The position numbers and the translations under genes are program-made. From contig JAVLRN010000001.1 in NCBI GenBank assembly GCA_032821775.1, positions 3,906,001-3,970,000 of the forward strand: DNA of 64,000 nucleotides, given 5' to 3'. This DNA comes from Sanguinoderma infundibulare (lineage: Eukaryota > Basidiomycota > Agaricomycetes > Polyporales > Polyporaceae). Position 1 is the first letter of the stretch. Every line of letters begins with the position of its first letter. Positions 46,926 to 58,004 of this stretch are shown piece by piece. Under the pieces are notes generated by a model. The model was not told the origin of the DNA. It made no database searches and worked only from the letters and a program-made list of their open reading frames with translations.

Positions 46926-48470
46926 TCACATTCGCGGCGCAGAAGCTGGATCGTACACCGGCGGCGCCTCATCATATGCCAGACCGGCCTGCAGAGTCCG
47001 ATCCTGCATCTCCTGCCGCTCCCTCAATCGCTCGATCTCCTTCTGCAACCGCGCGACCTGTGCGTGCAGCGCCGAACTGTCCCTAGTGGACATGCTGCCC
47101 GCCGGAACGGGCGAGGTGTTCGTTGCCGTTACTACGGACAAGGGATTCCGAGTAGTGGATATCCTGTCGGACGCCGTCTCCTCGAAGCTGCCCATCAGCC
47201 CCTTCTCGTCCGTACCCGAACCTGGTACAACATGACTGTGGGTGTGGAGGGCGGCTAGGTCGGGAGGTAAGTCTGGCAGGAAGACGTCAGAACTTGAGGA
47301 ATAGGCGGATGGGGATGTGGTCGTACCTGCGGACGCCTCGAGAGAGATACGCGATTCCAGGGGCACGGAGTTCGCGCAAGAGAGCATCTCCGGGCCAGGC
47401 TCGGCGTGCATCAGGTGAGATGTGGAGCCTATCTGTGATCCCAGACTCTCGTCCATGAGAGCCAACAGACCCGTGCTTCCAGGTTGTCTGGCCAGGAATG
47501 CGCCGGAATGATGTGCGAATCTTTGGGTGCGCAGACAGAGCAGGAAGGCGATGAGGGCGAGGAGGGAGAGGACGACGACTCCGCCGATCGTTGCGCCGAC
47601 TATGACCCCGGTGGATGGACCGCGATGGACGGTCGCGGCCGCTGAAGCCGTGGTCGGAGAAGTCGTTTGCAAAACCGAGCTGGACGGTGATGTCGAAGAC
47701 CATGGTGACCCCGTCGGAGATGAGAGAATAAGGGAGCCGGAGGATGATGATGCAGAAGTGGACGACGCAGATGCCGAAGAGGTTGGCTGAAGAAGGGAGA
47801 GGTCCGTAACGATCTGGGTCGTTCTCACGAGACCAGTCGGGCCAGTTGTAATGGTGGTTGCGACGGTCGTCGTCTCGTATGTCGGGGACGCGGGAGGAGA
47901 CGCGGAGGTAGACGGGGCCACAGTCTCCTCGACCGCCGTGTACTCGACGCGATCAAAGAGGACGTTGGAGTCGACACCGTCCTGAGCGTGAATGACCAGC
48001 GTATGCGGAGAGTTGGACAGACTTCCGTGCGAAAATACGTGCACGTTGTACTCGATGTCTGTACTCGACGATGGGATGTGCTGGTACTCTCCGACCTTCC
48101 CACCGTCGATCTCGAACCATAAGTTGACGGCGGTAATGGTGGAAGACGGGTTGAAGGTATTGGTGTTCGCGACCATGTTGTAGACGGAGACCGACGTGCC
48201 AGTGAATATCACCGTTATGGTTCGCTCGTCGGTGTCCCCGGCGGTGTGCGTTGTGTCGTGTCATGTCCCATCAAAGGCCTTGGAGGGATCGGGGTGGATC
48301 CAGCATGAGCTACATCCCGCGCCTTGGGACCATGACCCAGGGGGAGAATAAGAGATAGCCCCAGATGTGTCTGCGTCGTCAATGACGGACGCTGAAATAC
48401 TTGGTCGTGCTGCAAGGACACCGACAAGAACGTTAATAAGCCGCCGTGTCCTGCATCTGAGTAAGGACAT
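46926..48470 (-). pseudogene. R2: receptor-like membrane protein with one in-frame stop
   Basis: From the ATG 48470 the frame gives a signal-like start, VIDDADTSGAISYSP, the CxxC pair (GCSSC) and KAFDGT. A TGA at 48263-48261 then stands where the paralogues have the Trp of GTWH. The same frame then runs open to 46926: HDTTHT, IFTGTSVSVYNMVAN, FDRVEYT, a Ser/Thr stalk, a transmembrane helix (GVIVGATIGGVVVLSLLALIAFLLCL), a coiled coil (LHAQVARLQKEIERLRERQE) and a C-terminal APPVYDPAS with PPxY. Total length would be 514 codons. A single TGG to TGA change is the only damage seen. It is either a very young pseudogene, a sequencing error, or a stop that is read through. Confidence 0.75.
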
Positions 48471-49077
48471 GGGATGAAATCAAAGGAGCGTTGGCAAAAG
48501 CCCGCAGAGAATATGTGGGAAGGAAGGGAGGGTGGACTGGAGAAAGAAAGAAGGCAACTCACAGACGCGTTGCTAGTGTACATGTAAGTCCTCGCACCTC
48601 GGCTTCAGAATAGTGCGAAGTTATTCCACATCTCCGTCAGATGGAGGCCCTGAGGCTGGATGATCCGATGTCATATTCCTATCAGCCCAAATACGGTGAG
48701 ATGTTATAGTTGCGCCTATGGAAGAGCACCGGTACTCACCCTTTCTGGTCAACTTAGCCAGGCAGCACAAGTTCGCAGCCGCCTCGTGCTAGCCCGAGGT
48801 GTCGAGGCCGTGGACCACAGGAGACGGTAAACTTCGAAGCTTTCGAAACTTGAAGGAGCGTGACGTTGGGAGCATCATGATGCGGTGACTCAGACTCGTG
48901 GCGATGCACTGGCAAGCGCCCCGGCTAAGACCTCTCTGCAACCTGAAAGCGTCCGAAGGCATGTACATACTATAGGTACCATGTAAGTATGCAGTCCATT
49001 CAATGCCTGGAGACAGTACATAGACAACGTCAAAGTATAGAAGTGGGTACCAAAAAGACCGAGTCCGAACCCGTTTG
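48471..49077. other. Spacer between R2 and R3
   Basis: Contains the R2 upstream flank and the R3 3' flank. The last 70 bases are repeated downstream of R4 and R6. No gene is seen. Confidence 0.5.
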
Positions 49078-50559
49078 TCAAGCAACGTATTCCGGAGGCG
49101 GCTCCGCAAGCCGCTGCAACTCCCGCTCTGCTCTCAACCCCGCTACCTCCTCCTGGAGAAAGGCCACCTGGTTCCGTAACGTCGAGAAGTTGGTGCGAAG
49201 CGTTGGAGATCGAACGGGAGGTGAGGGGGAAGGGATCGCAGGCGCTTGTATGCCTATGCCATCTGCGTTGGTAGATCGCTCAGAAGCTGAGAGAGGAAGG
49301 GGGACAGATGTAGATAGAGGCGCAAGTGGAAGGGAGCGCCGCCGGTCGACCGTTTCGTCCACCGCATGCACAGCGCCGCGCACGTCGCCTCCATTCCTGA
49401 CGGTGGACGTCAACTTCGTACTCGTTGTGACTGACGGTAGGGAGGACGTGGCAGTTGATGTGCTGCTGTACAGCGTAGGTTCATCAACAAAGGGCGACTG
49501 CACGGCGGCAGTGGACGCTGGCGCTCCCCGCGGAGCGATGAGCCCGCCCAGCCCACCGCCGGCATTAGTCCTTCCATGCTTCTCTCCCGCGGATAACGAT
49601 GACGGTCCTCCAACCGTGGTCCGCCTCCGGCGAATGAACCACAGCAATCCAGTGAGGAGGGTGAGGGCTGCAACGCCGCCTATCATTCCTCCAGCCATCG
49701 CTCTCACCGGCAGGGCGGAATGAGGTCGAGCGGTATTCTGGGGGGTGCCTGGAAGGGACGTGATCCCTGCGTTGGTGGTGGTGGATGGAATGGAAGCGGA
49801 TATGGCGGATGAAAGGAATGACGAGGGCCCACTTAGTGGGGTTGGACTTGACGAAGAGTCGAGCGAGAGCGATATTTGAAAAGAAGTACGAGAGACTGAG
49901 GATGGGGACGACGACGAAGATGTAGTGGGGCCTGAGGTAGGGGAGCTTGATGGTGACGAGGTGAGTACTGAAGGGGGAGCTTGGGTGGTCGATGATGTAG
50001 GCGCATCCTCTTCCACGACGGTATAAACGATGTAATCGAGGGCGATATATGACGGACTTGAGTCACCATTCACGTTGATAAACATGGTGTGTTGTTCGTT
50101 GGGAAGGTTGGAGTTCACGTACATGGGTACGTTGTACTCGAAGTCCGTACTGGTTGTTATATGGACGAAGGTGCCGGCTGGGTTGCCGTCGAGCGTGAAG
50201 GTAAGATTTGTGTTTGTGGGCACGCCCGAAATCGCGTTCGCGAGGACACCGTACACGTAGACCGCCGTCCCGGTGAACCATACGGTAACGTTTCTCGGGA
50301 GTTCTCCAGGACGGATCGTGGCATCGTGCCAAGTGCCGTCGTAGCACCTCGATGCATTCGGTTGTACAGCGCAGCCTGTACACGGAGGAGCAGAATTCCA
50401 AGGACCCAAGATCGACAGGGATGCTCCGTCCGCGCCGTCCCATTTCTGGTCATCCATGGTAACATTGCGGAAGGTAGCAGCTGTGACTGCTGTGATGAGA
50501 TGGGAGAGAGGGAGGACTGCAGCGGGAACGAGGAGCCCAGGATGTCGTGTAGGAACCAT
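49078..50559 (-). CDS. R3: type I membrane protein, galactose-binding-like ectodomain, PPxY tail
   Basis: This single exon of 493 residues starts at the ATG 50559. A signal peptide is followed by TMDDQKWDGADGASLS, CTGC, CYDGTWHDATI, WFTGTAVYVYGVLAN, NTNLTFTLDG, DFEYNVPMYVNSNLP and YIALDYIVYTV, the ectodomain pattern of the array. After a Ser-rich stalk comes a transmembrane helix near residues 285-310 (MIGGVAALTLLTGLLWFI) followed by RRRR. The tail has RGAPAS, DEPTLYSS and a coiled coil (STLRNQVAFLQEEVAGLRAE), and ends in PPPEYVA with PPxY. R3 and R4 are near-identical across most of their length, including upstream and downstream flanks, so they are recent duplicates. Confidence 0.83.
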   Translation of the reverse strand: MVPTRHPGLLVPAAVLPLSHLITAVTAATFRNVTMDDQKWDGADGASLSILGPWNSAPPCTGCAVQPNASRCYDGTWHDATIRPGELPRNVTVWFTGTAVYVYGVLANAISGVPTNTNLTFTLDGNPAGTFVHITTSTDFEYNVPMYVNSNLPNEQHTMFINVNGDSSPSYIALDYIVYTVVEEDAPTSSTTQAPPSVLTSSPSSSPTSGPTTSSSSSPSSVSRTSFQISLSLDSSSSPTPLSGPSSFLSSAISASIPSTTTNAGITSLPGTPQNTARPHSALPVRAMAGGMIGGVAALTLLTGLLWFIRRRRTTVGGPSSLSAGEKHGRTNAGGGLGGLIAPRGAPASTAAVQSPFVDEPTLYSSTSTATSSLPSVTTSTKLTSTVRNGGDVRGAVHAVDETVDRRRSLPLAPLSTSVPLPLSASERSTNADGIGIQAPAIPSPSPPVRSPTLRTNFSTLRNQVAFLQEEVAGLRAERELQRLAEPPPEYVA

Positions 50560-51958
50560 TCAGCGACGGAGAGGATGAGGTGAAAACCTAATGGCTGGGC
50601 GCACGAGCCTGAAGGGGAACCAGACATCAGCCCGTTCACATACGCTTCTTCGACTGGCGTCTCACCTTATTGGCAAAGGCGCTGCTATGAAGCGGGAGGA
50701 TGATTGAGTTCTGTCATGTCCACTGCTGAGGGTTGAGGTTCGACAGATAGGTACATCATTAACGATGACTGCCAGTGAGATGTAACCAGATCAGTCAGTC
50801 GTTTCGTCGGATTTCTGCAGGAACGTAAAAGTATTTACCGGAAATGTTGTTAGCCATGAGATAGGTAAGCGTGCAACGTGATAAAATGCTGACATGTTCT
50901 AAGTAACTGAGAAGCCTAGTTAGGCACTGTTCAACTTCGGACTATCTCGTAATGGTGCACGAGCTTACATGTCCGCTAGAGGCCTTCATCAGGCTGGTGC
51001 CGGGCCTTCTTTCCTGTCGTTTGATGGTGGCTAGAATGTGGATAGAGCAATGTATATGAGTTTGAGCTTATCGGCGGAACGTAAGCTGTGGTAACGCGAA
51101 ACTTGAAATAGCCGCCCCCGCCACAATCCCTTGATCGCCAGAAAGAGGTCAAGAGAGCATAAAGACGCTCGGGCTCATCGTACACGGGTGCCTGTATGAT
51201 ACATTCCCGACCGGATATCCGAAGAGAGGAGAATCGAAGTGGGGGCTGCTACATACCGCTATACGGCACGCCGTATTGCGGAAGTACGTCGTTAGACTCG
51301 GATGTTTGCTCGACGGTCCTATGTTGCTCCTGCGCGCACTCGAACACCTTCTGCAAAGCTACGACCTACGAGGCAAGACTTGATTCGACGAACTCCCAAC
51401 GGGTGAGTGTGATTCGAGTCGCGACGCTAGTGGCGGAGAGTCTGGGGCTGCGGGACGATCGGAGTGCTTAGGATACTCACTGTGGTGATCGGACTTGCAT
51501 GGCAACCGGCTGGTCGCAATAACACCAGTCTGAACAGCGAACCGGATTGAGTTCACGTCGCCCGTCATCCGTGCTAGATTGAAAGATGCGTCAGCGCGCA
51601 TCGTGTCAAGGATAGTGATGCACTCAACGGAGCACAAAAAACTCCGACGACGGGTATCCGTCCCGTCGCATTAGCGCACCCTTCTGCGAATCGGCATTTC
51701 GACAAACTCCTCGGACGCACAGCGCACGACTGCACCGCAAAGCACAAGGCGAGATCAACTGGAATGTATTAGGAGATTTAGGACGAGCCATAACGAAGTC
51801 CGAGTCAATATGTTAGACACGCACAGTCCACCGTCCGATACCTACGCATACAGTCAGATCCTCCTTCGGCAAGGAGACGTGCGCAACTCGACTCACCTCT
51901 AAATGACAGGACACGAGAAATTCAAGGACTGAACCTCCCTCGTGGAACACAAACGACG
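50560..51958. other. Spacer upstream of R3
   Basis: The first 130 bases resemble the segment upstream of R4. It also carries copy 1 of the spacer repeat at 51485-51640. No gene is called. Confidence 0.5.
51485..51640. repeat. Spacer repeat, copy 1
   Basis: A block also found at 58200-58350 and 61060-61205. A 40-base core (GAACCGGATTGAGTTCACGT followed by CGCCCGTCATCCGTGCTAGA) is nearly invariant. On the minus strand all copies stay open and read ARMTGDVNSIRF or a close variant. It lies 3' of an R7-type tail in all three places. Confidence 0.75.
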
Positions 51959-52215
51959 TCATCGCTTCGCGCGCGGGACCGCCTCGTCCATCAACCGCCT
52001 CTCCCTCTCCACCACATTCTGCAGTCGCCGGACTCTCACCCACAAGTCCCTGAGGGACAGGCCACCGTCGACATGCTGCAGCGCCGGAGACTTGGTCTTC
52101 ATCCCTTGAAGGGCATGCATCTCTCTCTCCAGCGACAGAATCTGCTGTGTGAGATCCCCGAGGCGGGTAAAGTGCTCCGTGCCGGTCGTGGAGAGCGCAG
52201 GCCCCGGAACGTGTA
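51959..52215 (-). pseudogene. Relic of an R7-type receptor tail
   Basis: Reads as the last 85 or so residues of R7 with few changes: TEHFTRLGDLTQQILSLERE, KTKSPALQHVDGG, WVRVRRLQNVVERERRL, MDEAVPRAKR and TGA. No ectodomain or transmembrane part precedes it, so only the 3' end of the gene was copied or kept. Confidence 0.8.
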
Positions 52216-52561
52216 ATATGATGGGATGGAAGAGGATGAGAGAACCAGGAGGTGGTACGTAAGTGTCAAAGGCGGCAACCGCCCGCTACTGCAAGCGCCG
52301 GTCTGGGAGTTGACTCCAGACGGCCTTGTATCATTCTCCTAAGAGCGTTTTCGGACAAGATATCCGAGTCCGAGTTGGAGAATGACGAGTTCAGAGTATA
52401 GCTGAAGGAGGAGTTTGAACGCACTCTAATACTAGGTAAGTACTATTGAGCTTGCGCATATGAGATGTCGGATCTCTAACCCATTAACATACCCCGCCCA
52501 GTACTTTGACGAACTCCAGAGGGACAAAGCACTGGTCTCGTCCCCAGATGATTGCTGAGAG

Positions 52562-53833
52562 GTGGACGATTCCACGTTGATGGGTGTCGTCGTTCTGCAC
52601 CGGGTACTGGTGAGCTGGAACTTGAGTTCCAATAATTGCGATCGGCTCACGTTCAAGGCCGTTCACTGTATAGATCCCTACCACGCTGGCTTTTGCAGAC
52701 TTGAACGGCTCACTCTCAAAGCCGCAAATACTCGCGATGATCGCGACCTGGTGATATTTTTCACGATGGTGTCGTCCATAGCCTCCACGAGGCTGACGTC
52801 CGTCGTGCTCTCCCTACCTGGGGGCCCACCGCGTGACAGGGTGTATGAAAGTATAACGCACCTCGGGGAGCTCCCCGCGTTCCAGCGGCTGCGCGAGCTT
52901 AGCCTTACAGTCAACCTCACCTATCCGCCGATAGGCGTCGGCCCATTTGGACCAGCGGGGGACGTCGCATGCGCAGACGTCATCAGGCACTTCCTACACC
53001 TGCGCGAGCTCCGAGAATTTACATTAAACGCGCATATTTTTCAGCGCGGGGACCAGCCGGACAACCCATACACGCCGTGCAACCTATCCGACGAGGACAT
53101 CGTCGACATTGGCTAGGCGTGGCCGCACCTCTCCTGTCTAACAATCCAGCACGACAACATCCACAGGGACAAGAGTCAATACGTCGGAGCTCAACGACCC
53201 TCTCTGTGTTCCCTCGTGTCTCTCGCGCAGACTTGCCGCGACCTGGCCGCTATCGAAGTCGAGTTCGCGGACGTCACGGAACGCGCGCTGCGTCGCTGGA
53301 AGGCGCGAGCGGCGTCGGGGCAGGTTCAGACAGCGTTACAACGCCTCATCCCTCAATCACGATGGGCTCGTTACTTAACGTACCCCATCGCGTTTCGCAA
53401 CCGTGTCGCCGTGGCGCATGTGGGCAGGGCTGGCTTTGCGCTACGAGCGCTGTTCCCGAACTTGAGGGGAGACGTATGCCCGGAGGAGAAGGAGAAGGAC
53501 GCGCCCTGGACCGACGGCCGACTCCTAAAGGCATTGAACGAGAGCCGGCCTCATCGCGGTGCCCTATACTGTTGCACATTCTGCACGCTCGCTGTCCTGT
53601 GCGGCATTGTATACCGCGCGCTCGCACGACTCCTCCACCCATTCTTCGCGCTCCCGCCGGTCAATCCGATGCATCGTTTACATGCACGTTCTGTCCTCTG
53701 GGGTATTCTGGCCAGAAGAATGTTCTCAACGGCAGTTCCACAGGCTGACAGAGCACTTTGCCCAACGCTAGACAATTGGAAGAGAAGGGCGGCCTTCTTG
53801 ATTTTGGGACGGGAGGTGGACCTCCCTTTCTGA
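52562..53833 (+). pseudogene. F-box/LRR-like gene, 5'-truncated copy with one in-frame TAG
   Basis: This plus-strand copy corresponds to the C-terminal two thirds of the intact F-box gene at 39946. It contains LERLTLKAANTRDDRDL, LTSVVLSLPGG, FQRLRELSLTVNL, IRHFLHLRELREFTL and NLSDEDIVDIG, then TAG at 53114-53116 where the intact gene has DVGRAW. The same frame goes on as AWPHLSCLTIQ, RPSLCSLVSLAQTCRDL, FPNLRGDVCP and a hydrophobic segment (CCTFCTLAVLCGIVYRAL), to a stop ending at 53833. The F-box and first exon are missing, and about 350 bases of unrecognised sequence precede it. It sits between two receptor-array members on the opposite strand. Confidence 0.82.
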
Positions 53834-53968
53834 AAAGTGTCCCGAGACATTAACATGTCCTATGCTCCAATGCAGTCCGCTTGAAAGCTCAAAGAGAAGG
53901 TACGTAGACAACGTAACGCCGATTATAGAACCGGGTATCAAAAAGACCGAGTGCGAACCCACTTTGAG

Positions 53969-55468
53969 TCAAGGAACGTATTGTGGAGGCGGTTCCGCAA
54001 GTAAGTGCTGCAACTCCTGCTCTGCTCGTAACCTCGCCACCTCCTCCTGCAGATAGACCACCTGGTTCTGTAACGTCGAGACGCCGGTGCGAGGGGTAGG
54101 GGACCGAACGGGCGGTGGGCTCGGACTCCTCCGATCCGGAACCGAGGGAGATGGAGGGGTTCGTGGCGCTCGTATGTCGTCCTCGTTAGTATACTGAGAT
54201 GGCGCTGGAACCGAGAGAGGAGGGATGACGGATGGAGATAGAGGTGCATCCGGGGGGGAACGTTGCCTGTCAACCGTTTCGTCGACCGCATGCACAGCGT
54301 GACCGCGTCCCTTCTTGGTGGACGTCAACTTCGTACCGGTCGTGGTTGACGGTTCCGAGGACGCGGCAGTTGGTGTGCTGCTGTACAGCGTAGGTTCATC
54401 AACGAAGGGTGATTGCACGGCGGCGATGGAGGCTGGCGCTCCTCCTCGCGGAGCGATGAGCCCGCCACGCCCACCGCCGGCATTATTAGTCCTTCCAAGC
54501 TTCTCTCCCGCGGATAACGATAACGGTCCTCCAACCGTGGTCCGCCTCCGGCGAATGAACCACAGCAATCCAGTGAGGAGGATGAGGGCTGCAACGCCGC
54601 CTATCGTTCCTCCAGCCATCGCTCTCACAGGCAGGGCGGAATGAGGTCGAGCGGTATTCTGGGGGGTGCCTGCAAGGGACGTGATCCTTGCGTTAGTGGT
54701 GGTGGATGGAATGGAAGCGGATATGGCGGATGAAACGAATGATGAGAGCCCACTCAGTGGGGGTAGACTCGATGACGAAGAGGGGAGTGGGAGCGGTACT
54801 TGTGAAGACGGACCAGAGACCAAGGATGTGCCGGACGATATGAAGGAAGTGGAGGGAGATGGGTTAGACGAGGGTGACGATGTTGGCTGTGGTGGGAAAG
54901 ATTGGGTGGTCGGCGGATCCTCTTCCACGGTATAGACGATGTAATCGATGAGGACAAAGGACGGAATTGAGTCTCCAATGACGTCGATAAAAACGGTGTG
55001 TTGTCCGCTGGGAAGGTTGGAGTTCACGTACATCGGTACGTTGTACTCGAAGTCCGTACTGGTTGTTGGGTTATGTACGAAGGAGCCGGACGGGCTGCCG
55101 TCTAGCGTGAAGGTGAGATTCGTGTTTGTGGTCACGTACGGAATCGTGTTCGCGAGGATACCGTACACGTAGACCGCCGTCCCGGCGAACGATACTGTAG
55201 CGTTTCTCAAGGGGTCTCCGGGATGGATCGTGGCATCGTGCCAGGTGCCGTCGTAGCACTTCGACGGATCCGGTTGTGCTTTGCAGCCTGTGCACTGAGG
55301 ACCAAGGCTCCAGGAACCCGTGAACGACAGGGATGCTCCCGCCGCACCTCCCCCATTCTGGTCATCGATGGTAAAGTTCGTGGGAGCAGCGGTGACCGCT
55401 GTGATGAGACGGGAGAGAGGGAGGAATGCAGCAGCAACGAGGAACCCAGGATATCGTGTAGCAACCAT
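53969..55468 (-). CDS. R4: type I membrane protein, galactose-binding-like ectodomain, PPxY tail
   Basis: This single exon of 499 residues starts at the ATG 55468 (MVATRYPGFLVAAAFLPLSRL). It has the ectodomain pattern TIDDQNGGGAAGASLS, CTGC, CYDGTWHDATI, FAGTAVYVYGILAN, FTLDGSPSGSFVH, DFEYNVPMYVNSNLP and VLIDYIVYTV. A Ser/Pro stalk, a transmembrane helix (GGTIGGVAALILLTGLLWFI, about residues 290-315) and RRRR follow. The tail keeps a long Pro-rich segment, a coiled coil (VSTLQNQVVYLQEEVARLRAE) and the end PPPQYVP with PPxY. It is a close duplicate of R3. Differences are mostly in the Ser/Pro stalk and the Pro-rich tail, as expected for disordered segments. Confidence 0.83.
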   Translation of the reverse strand: MVATRYPGFLVAAAFLPLSRLITAVTAAPTNFTIDDQNGGGAAGASLSFTGSWSLGPQCTGCKAQPDPSKCYDGTWHDATIHPGDPLRNATVSFAGTAVYVYGILANTIPYVTTNTNLTFTLDGSPSGSFVHNPTTSTDFEYNVPMYVNSNLPSGQHTVFIDVIGDSIPSFVLIDYIVYTVEEDPPTTQSFPPQPTSSPSSNPSPSTSFISSGTSLVSGPSSQVPLPLPSSSSSLPPLSGLSSFVSSAISASIPSTTTNARITSLAGTPQNTARPHSALPVRAMAGGTIGGVAALILLTGLLWFIRRRRTTVGGPLSLSAGEKLGRTNNAGGGRGGLIAPRGGAPASIAAVQSPFVDEPTLYSSTPTAASSEPSTTTGTKLTSTKKGRGHAVHAVDETVDRQRSPPDAPLSPSVIPPLSVPAPSQYTNEDDIRAPRTPPSPSVPDRRSPSPPPVRSPTPRTGVSTLQNQVVYLQEEVARLRAEQELQHLLAEPPPQYVP

Positions 55469-56607
55469 TCGGCCACGGAGAGGATGTGGTGAAGACCTAG
55501 TGCCCTCCCGCACGGGTCTGAAGGGGAACCAGGCGTCAGTCCGTCCACGAATGCTTCATTGACTGCGGTCTCACCTTCAACGCATAAACATTGCCACGCG
55601 GTGGGTGTATGATTGGGATCTGTCATACGCACCGCTGAGAGTTAAGGTTCGACAGATAGATGTCATTGAGCTCCTTTTCCGAGCTTGAGCGCGGAATAGC
55701 TTCGCCACGACCGGTAGGTAGCCTCGATAACCAGCAAGAGGCTCAGACACCATACGGGTCTGGATGCCCGTATGACACATTATGAAGAATATGTGCCCGA
55801 CAGGATCCAAGAAGAGAGGATAATCGACCTGCTCACCAAAAGCCTGTCCATCATATCCGAAAAGTTCCGCTGCCGAACAAATGCAGATGGAATGAGTACG
55901 TACAAAGCGGGCAGAGTTTGAGAGCCTACCGCCAACACCTGTCAGTCTACGATCATTATCGAGGACCGGTGCTGCTGCCATCAGGTTCGTCGTATTGCGG
56001 CACGGATGCTTGAGAAGCGATGCTGGCAGGAGCGGGAGCCGCCGGGAGGACCATCGGAGCGCTCAGAGATGCTAACGCCACACTTGCCGCCGTTCATGTT
56101 CGCTCCTCCAAGTCTCGACATCGACACCGCTGTACTCCGAGCATACCGGGAAGACGAAGGCTCTTCGTAGAATACCTTAGTCGAGTTAGCAGAGACGGGC
56201 ACGTCACGGTCTGGGAGAGGGGACGGGAGAGTATTAGACGTGGTCAGACGCCGACAGAAGGTCGCGCGTACTGCCTCAGGGCTTCCAGTGCGCGCGTAGA
56301 CCGAGCCTGAGGGCAATCGAGCTCGCTTCCACGGATCCATACTCGTACCTCGGCCGAATACCGACATATTCTAATTTCCAAAAATCGTCAGGACCACGCA
56401 GTGAGCAACTAGTCCATTGTACAACGCATTCGGAAAACCCACGTACATTTCTCTAGAAACAGTGGCTGTTCCCTACTTATACGGGCGAGCGCGGGAATGA
56501 ACGATGGATATCCCAGCCAAAAAGCTCTCCGGGAGCATCGTGATCGGATCCGAAAGGCACAGACATACATAACTTATCACTGACTGTCTCCAGGACGCCA
56601 CTACTTC
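55469..56607. other. Spacer upstream of R4 with an unassigned open frame
   Basis: Holds the R4 promoter side and an open minus-strand frame at 56367-55981 (128 codons from an ATG, MSVFGRGTSMDP) without recognisable domains. An overlapping frame near 55985-56065 ends in ASVPQYDEP, which resembles the Pro/Tyr-rich ends of receptor tails. A remnant of another array member is possible but not shown. Confidence 0.35.
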
Positions 56608-58004
56608 CTATCCCACGTTTCCTACAAGGTTGAGTGCCTCATCAGCCCCACGACGTCGGAAGGCGAACCTGCGACAGCGACTCACGCGAATCTCCTCGCT
56701 ACCATCTTTCCCCCCTCCAAGCGAAGATGCATGGGAGTTGAACGCGGTGTACTCTCTGCGGGCGATCTCCGCCTTCTCGACGATGATAGGCAGCGCTCCG
56801 TCACGGAGGTACGTCTTCGACGGCGGTTCGGCGTGGTAGGACGGGGCGGGACTGGTCGGGGCGGGACTGGTCGGGACGCTCGACATCGTGAGCCCCGGGG
56901 AACGAGGCACGTCTGGGCTACCGCGAAATGCGGGAGTTTGAACGCGAAGGAACTGGTTGGGCTTGGAGAGGGCTGTTGGACGAGGGATGAGAAGTGAACG
57001 CGGGACGGATATGCGAGACTCGCGTACGGTCCGAAGCATCGATCATCCAAAACTGAGTATCCTCGTCTGACAATCGTCGCAGACCATATCCGTTCCGGCG
57101 GGTGAGCACCCTCCTGCGCAGGAAGAGCGCTGCCGCTGAAAGTAGAAGCAGGCCCAACACGCCGCCAACTACTCCGCCTGCGATGGCTCCTGCCGAACGA
57201 TTGGGCTGTTTGCCGGCAGAGAACGTTCCTGAAGTCTGGTGGCAGAAATAGGTCAAGTTCTGTCAGTGATCAAATCATGTCACTCACTTGCTTAGTTGTC
57301 GCTGCTGGAGTAGCCGGAAAAGGAGTATAGCCTGTCGGCGAGTCCTCATGATCCGAAGTAGTGGCGGACACATTCGGCAGCCCAGGAGGCGTCGAGGAGG
57401 ATGTTGGGAGTGGAGTTGAAGGCGATTGAGAAGATGAAGCAGAAGGTGGGTCCGGAAAGCCACCGATTGGGGTAAATTTGATGTAGTCGAAAATAACCAA
57501 GGAGTCGTCAGCGACTTGGATAACCAGCTCGTGCGCCGCGTCCGATAGACTGGAGTTCGCATACACCGTCCAGTTGTACAAGTACCCCGAGTGCCCGACA
57601 ACCCTGTTATCTTCAGACTGAGCATAATTCCCGACAGCCATGCCATCGAGTTGGAAGGCGATGTTGGTTTGAGGGAACCCAGGGGCGTTCAGCAGGACAT
57701 TGTACACGGATACAGCCGTTCCGGTGAACGACACCGTGATGGTAGTGATGGTATGCGGTTCCGGGTCCATTACCGTGTAGGTCCAGTGTTGTGTGTGATT
57801 ATGCATCTGGTTGGTGTCGGGACATCCAAAACTTCCGAGCAGGGGCAGGGGCGCGGACGGACAAGTAGTTGCCCACTGTGGGCCCGGAGAATATGTGACG
57901 ACGCTATCCGCGTCATCTATCGCGTGTTTGGGAGACCCAGCGACCATACCTGCCACCAGCAAGGGAATGCACAACGAGAGTCGGAATCGCAAGCGGCCAG
58001 CCAT
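56608..58004 (-). CDS. R5: type I membrane protein with variant ectodomain, tail without PPxY
   Basis: Predicted exons are 58004-57288, 57235-57028 and 56972-56608, giving 429 residues. The second intron (55 nt) is inferred from a gtacgc donor and a caacag acceptor that keep the long downstream frame. After a signal peptide (MAGRLRFRLSLCIPLLVAG), the ectodomain reads AIDDADSVVTYSPGPQW, FTGTAVSVYNVLLN, NIAFQLDGMAVGNY, SLSDAAHELVIQV and SLVIFDYIKFTP. It lacks the CxxC and GTWH elements of R1-R4. The transmembrane helix is AIAGGVVGGVLGLLLLSAAALFL. The tail (RRLSDEDTQFWM, SPAPSYHAEPPSKTYLRDG) is unlike all others and has no PPxY or long coiled coil. The ectodomain is almost identical to that of R6. 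Confidence 0.75.
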
